Source of the DNA: Dromiciops gliroides
Taxonomy: Eukaryota > Chordata > Mammalia > Microbiotheria > Microbiotheriidae
NCBI RefSeq assembly: GCF_019393635.1
Contig: NC_057864.1
Location: 477,356,617 to 477,420,616 of the forward strand
DNA length: 64,000 nt
Direction: 5' to 3'
The notes under the pieces were generated by a model that saw nothing but the letters and a program-made list of their open reading frames with translations, was not told the origin of the DNA and made no database searches. Below, piece by piece: positions 59,468 to 64,000 of the stretch. The stretch's first letter is position 1. Each line of letters begins with the position of its first letter. A program made the position numbers and the translations under genes.

Positions 59468-60194
59468 CAGAGAGTTGTAATTCTTCACAGAGGAATGCCT
59501 AAGGACCTCCACCCCCCCCCCCCCACACACACACATCTATTTCCCCAGGGACAGTTTCTTCATCTGTAAAATCACGAGGTTGGATTAAATCGCTTCTGAG
59601 GTCCCTTTCAGCTCTAGCCTACCAGCCAGTGTAGACAGGTGGGCCCAGGGTGATGACTAGGTATTCTTGCTCTTGGGTTAGGCTCCCTGCCCTTTATGGG
59701 GTAGAGGGGTCAGGAGATGTACGGATTGTGATGTCCACCCTCTGTGTCTAGGGGGTTGCTTGGGAGACAGTAAAAGGAAAGAATTAGAGGGGAAAGGAAG
59801 GGGAAAGAGAGAAGAACATCACCCCCTCCCCCGGGAGACATTTTTTGAGAAACTTCTGATAGTGGAAACTGAGGCCGGGAGAGATCTAAGCAGCCGGCGG
59901 AGACAGGACTTCAGACTCCAGATCCAGCACCCTTCTCCTCCATACCAGGCGGCTCCTTTTACGAGTTTTCCCACCCAGAAAGGAGGCCGCCGGTTATCCG
60001 TCCCCACTTCAAATCTGACAATGTGAAGTAAACAGAAACGATGCATTGACCCCGCTATTCCCCATTTCTCTATTACACTGTGAAATTGCTCTTCGTGTTA
60101 GGCCTCCCCCACAGCCTGTGCGTTTGTATCTATTTTGTATTTGTGGGCTTGCTTCCTCACAACAGAGGGCAGGGCAGAGCAGGGCAGGGCCAGT

Positions 60195-60270
60195 TTGATT
60201 GTGTCCTTGTAGCTCCGTCTACAGTGCCTGGAATCTAGTAGGCACTTCATAAATGCTTGTCCCCTTCCCT
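60195..60270 (+). repeat. L2 terminal fragment
   Basis: cagtgcctggaatctagtag and gcacttcataaatgcttgtc. Confidence 0.6.
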
Positions 60271-60433
60271 TCCAACCCTGACTGGGGAGGTAGGGGACAG
60301 TGCTTCTGATGGGTGATTTTATTTCCCTGACTCTTCCCTCTCTCCCCACCTTCTCATGGGAATGTACACAGGCAGGAGCTCTGTTGAGAACAATAGTGGG
60401 GAGGGCGAAAGGTTAACAACAGACCCCCCTTGG

Positions 60434-60579
60434 GGGGCAGCTAGGTGGCACAGTGGATAAAGCAATGGCCCTGGATTCAGGAGGACCTGAGTTCCAATCC
60501 GACCGCAGACACTTGACACTTTCTAGTTGTGTGGTCCTGGGCAAGTCACTTAACCCTCATTGGCCTTAAAAAAAGGAGA
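60434..60579 (+). mobile_element. WSINE1-like SINE
   Basis: ggggcagctaggtggcacag, then gttccaatccgaccgcagac and a 7-nt A tail. The CpG in accgc suggests a still fairly unmutated copy. Confidence 0.92.
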
Positions 60580-60654
60580 CCTGCCTTCTTAGAAAAAGTC
60601 ACTACCTTTGACACATTCTCTCCTTCCAATGAGGCTCCCACCTTGAGAGAAGAA

Positions 60655-60840
60655 TCTTAGAAACAGAGGTAGAGCTGGAAAGGACCCCCCGGGGGCCATC
60701 TTGTCCAACCCCCTTATTTTACAGAGAGGAGAAACTGAGACTCAGAGAGGTTAAGTCTAAGGTAGTGTCAGAAGTGAGATTTGAACCCACATCCTATGAC
60801 CCCAGAGCCAGTGCCATTTCCACTGTACTAAGCTTCTGAG
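60655..60840 (-). repeat. MIR SINE
   Basis: cttagaaacagaggtagagc, ttattttacagagaggagaa, actcagagaggttaagtc and gatttgaacccacatcctat. Confidence 0.8.
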
Positions 60841-61879
60841 ACTCTCTTTTCCTCCCTTTGTCCCTTCCTGTTGAGGTGTGTAAGGGGTGCGGTGGGAGGA
60901 AGACAGACGGAAAGAAAGGAAAATCTGAGATTTATTCTTTCTGCTTTATCTAAGAGAAAAACCACCCTTCAGCCTCGAATTGTCTCCACTGAGGCACGCT
61001 GGTGCAAGGGCAGGCCTGGGATCTCAGGGGTCCTTCTTCAGATCAGGTGCTCTACCCATCTACCTAGGGAGGAGGGATCAGAGAGAAGAGGAGATCCCAG
61101 TGAGGCCTTTCCTTCCCTAGAAGAATCCAGTAAAGAACCAACTGGTTTCTCCCTCACACCTCCTTTGTGCCCTGGACCATGCCTGCTGGGGGGGGGTGTT
61201 GGCTAGCGTGGCTCCCCTTCCAAGCCTAAATCTCCTTTAGTGCTTCTATCTCTCCCCTGCCCCCCGCCCCCCACCAGCCCGAGAGCTAGACTTCAAAACA
61301 CTACCAGCAGCCATGGCCTCATTGTCTAAAAATAACTTCGCCACCCTCATCTCCCTCTGGCCTCCTGCAGATTTAATATTCTTCCAGCCTGGCTGGAGAA
61401 TAGCTTTCATCCCAGGCTCAAGCCCCATGTAATTAGGTTAACCAGGGAATGGGGGGCTGCCCTCCTGAGGGGAAAGGGGAGTTATTAGAAATTCTCCTTT
61501 CTCTTCAGGGGACTAGCCAGTGAATCACTACAGTCTAATGAGCCCCCTAGCTGGGCTTTGAGAAAACCTGCTCCGGCTTCTGAGGGGCCCCATCCCTAGT
61601 CTCCTCCCGAGGAACATTCTAATGGGATCAGCTCAGCGAAGACTCGGATAGCTTAGTAATTATAAAGTGCATTTATCCCGGGGCATGCCCATTCATACTG
61701 CCCCAATCCACCCCACCATTCCTTAATGCTAGATAAGAAGTAACCACACCCCATGACAACACCCCTAACCCACTATGATGAGCAGATCACTCTGGCTTCT
61801 ATCCCAGAAACTGAAGAGCATCCCTTTCCAAGACCCCATCTCCTGCCAGGACTCGGTGCCTCAGTTGATCTCCAGGCAG

Positions 61880-62060
61880 CATGGTGGGTGGACAGGCCTC
61901 TGGACCTGGAGTTGGGAAGACCTGAGTTCAAATCCTACCTGTGACACCAGCTCTATGATCCTAAACAAATCACATAACAATGCCCTCCTCTGCCCAATGA
62001 GGGGGTTGCTCTAGATGGACCCTGAGGTCCCTTGCAGCTCTAAATGTAGAGTGCTATGAT
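61880..62060 (+). repeat. MIR SINE
   Basis: cctctggacctggagttggg, agacctgagttcaaatccta and gaggtcccttgcagctctaa. Confidence 0.75.
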
Positions 62061-62204
62061 CTCCCATTTCCCAGTCTCTGACCTGAGCGTTTCTACCTCC
62101 CTCCCTTCTACCAATCCAACAGGTTTTGGTTCTGCTCTCATGGAGTTAAATTGCCCCAAATAAAACTTCACATAAGGTGACATTTCCATGAACCCTTTCA
62201 GGTA

Positions 62205-62400
62205 GGGAGCCTTAGGCGAGTTATTTCACATCTCCTTGCTTCTGTCATCTCCAGTCCCCAAGGGGAGGTGGCAAGGGTGAGAAATAGTGTCTTTGTTTTA
62301 CAGGTGGGAAAACCAAGGCCCACAGAAGGAAGCAAGGGGTTCACCCAAGGCCACAGTGTGAGCTGATGGAGAGCTGGGCGCTCTTTCCACTCTATGAGAT
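62205..62400 (-). repeat. MIR-like, diverged
   Basis: ttgttttacaggtgggaaaa, ccaaggcccacagaagg and acccaaggccacagtgtg. Confidence 0.55.
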
Positions 62401-62494
62401 GGGTATTGGGTCCCATCCTGCTGATCCCTAGGTGCGGAGAGGTGAGGAAGCAGTTAATGAGCCCCTTACCCTATTCCCTCCCCTCCCCCCTTGA

Positions 62495-62635
62495 TTTGTG
62501 CCCAGCCTTGTGCTAGGTGCCATGGGAGATACAAGGAGAGAAAACATAATCTCTGCCATTGAGGAATGCACGATCTATTCTGGGAGACGAGTCACACCTT
62601 AGAAACAATCAGAGAACAATACAAGGTGATGCAGG
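62495..62635 (+). repeat. Ancient L2/L3-type repeat
   Basis: ccttgtgctaggtgccatgg, gagatacaaggagagaaaac and cacgatctattctgggagac. Confidence 0.6.
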
Positions 62636-63599
62636 ACCAAGCATTAGACTCAGTGGGGAACAAAATAAATGTTTCTATCCAGAAAACAAGTCAGGGTTTC
62701 TTTGCTGTTGACAAATATACACAATAATGACAGAAATGTGGGTCAGGAAGGGGAAGGCAAGGTCTTCACAACATTTATTTTGGTTTGCCTTCAAAGAGGA
62801 TTTGGGGAGTGAAGGGGCCTTCATTGCCCCAGTCTCTACATATGGTGTTTCTATTTTTAAGAGTTCCCTCAAAATGGGTTGTGTGGGGTGGGGCAGGGCA
62901 CAGGATCTTCATTAAGGGTTAAAAGAATAGCTTCAAGGGATTTCCTAAGGCCTTTAGTTGTAGGAGACCATATGTTTAAAATCTACACTAGTCTCCAGAA
63001 GCTAAAACAATAGATATAATCAACCTGAAGCAATCTAGCTGACCTTTGCTGGCCATCTAGTTAGATGTGTTGGTTCATAGATATAGGAGTTATGCACTCA
63101 AAGAGTGTAGCCTGCCCTTGTCAGGGAGAGGCTTCCTGGCCATTACACTTTAGTAGATGGGAAGAGAGACCCTGAAGAACCAAAGTCCAGTAAATGGTAT
63201 CAGAGAGCAGTTCAGAGACAAGAGAAGTCTTGGTGATACCCAGTGCAGAGATGTGACACCTAGTGCAGAGATGATACCCTCAGCAGAGACAATGAGCTCA
63301 ATGGAGAGCAGAGAATTGATGTCCACCAGAGAATGGCAGAAGGCAACGCGATTGATGACGTCAGAAGATATTAACAACTTGCACTAAAGGTGCTAATTGA
63401 CCTCCTCATGTATGTACCAGGGTCACACATGTCCCTTATATGTATGCTCTCTACATATGAGCTCCAATCAAAGGACTTCCCTATATGGGAGTCCTCTGTG
63501 TGTATTCCAGGCAGTTATGTATATTCTCTGACTGTGTGCTCTCCCTCATTGATGTTATATGCCCCCTACATGGAGCAGGGAGGAAAGGAAGGTGTCTGT

Positions 63600-63833
63600 G
63601 TTCCAGGCACCGTGCTAAGCACTTTATAAATATTATCTCATTTGATCCTCACAACAATCCTGGGAGGTAGGTGCTATTAGGATACACATTTTACGGTTGA
63701 GGAAACTGAGGCAGACAAGAAGTTAAGTGGCTTGCCCAAGGTCACACAGCTAGTAAGTATCTGAAACTGGATTTGAACTCAGGGCTTCCTGACTTCATGC
63801 GCAGTGCCCTATCCACTGTACTGCCTGGCTGAC
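63600..63833 (-). repeat. Long MIR with L2-like tail
   Basis: gcaccgtgctaagcacttta, tctcatttgatcctcacaac, cattttacggttgaggaaac, ccaaggtcacacagctagt and gatttgaactcagggcttc. Confidence 0.85.
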
Positions 63834-64000
63834 ATGTGTTTATGAGTTGGGGAGGGAACAGGGGGAAGTCCTTTCTTGTCACTTTATTTGGATGTTTTTT
63901 AAGCATCTTTTGGTTTGCAATATACAAGGATGGCTTCACTTGGGGGGTTGCCTCTTCATTGCCTAGCTCAGAGCTTGGAGTATTGTGGGTGATTTTAATA

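Larger units (their letters stand above)
50911..64000. other. Intergenic region downstream of MDH2
   Basis: 13 kb without a recognisable exon on either strand. In human the next gene in this direction is HSPB1; none of its characteristic sequence is visible here. Unassigned stretches without a repeat signature are 50911-51780, 51960-52870, 53080-54030, 55800-56050, 56260-56980, 57490-58420, 60850-61870 and 62640-63600. Confidence 0.7.

Noticed and set aside
50911..64000. HSPB1, the next gene in human order
   Set aside because: No alpha-crystallin-domain coding sequence is readable on either strand, so the gene must lie beyond the right edge if synteny holds.

Overview
This is a nuclear genomic window from a marsupial. 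It is dense in interspersed repeats, has long introns with GT/AG borders, and contains two genes whose head-to-head arrangement matches the therian MDH2/STYXL1 locus. The most abundant repeat is a short tRNA/CORE-type SINE that begins GGGGCAGCTAGGTGG and carries GGATTCAGGAGGACC. From memory this fits the WSINE1-type family of Australian marsupials better than the SINE1 of opossums, so an australidelphian is likely. The species cannot be named. L1 3' ends, MIR, L2, RTE-tailed SINEs, ERV LTRs and a mariner remnant make up the rest.

Layout. Positions 1-11950 hold no exon that I can identify and are probably STYXL1 intron 6. They contain a mariner remnant split by a 1.5-kb (TTCC)n tract and a perfect 60-bp palindrome. 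Positions 11951-32731 on the minus strand carry STYXL1 coding exons 2-6 (start codon at 32730), which cover about the first 201 of roughly 313 residues. The remaining exons must lie to the left of the window or have escaped my reading. Positions 35190-35680 form a CpG-rich bidirectional promoter. Positions 35599-50729 on the plus strand hold the complete nine-exon MDH2 coding sequence (338 residues, every splice junction in frame), with a polyadenylation signal at 50874. Positions 50911-64000 are intergenic repeats with no recognisable exon.

The two genes share a promoter and both relate to mitochondria. MDH2 is the TCA-cycle and malate-aspartate-shuttle malate dehydrogenase. STYXL1 (MK-STYX) is a pseudophosphatase with reported links to mitochondrial apoptosis through PTPMT1. 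No CRISPR array, operon, tRNA, rRNA, complete virus or novel protein system is present. The features most worth a second look are structural: the mariner/TTCC composite, the palindrome, a second hairpin at a SINE end, the nested insertion in MDH2 intron 1, a sense-oriented LTR in STYXL1 intron 2, and the core-promoter tandem repeat.
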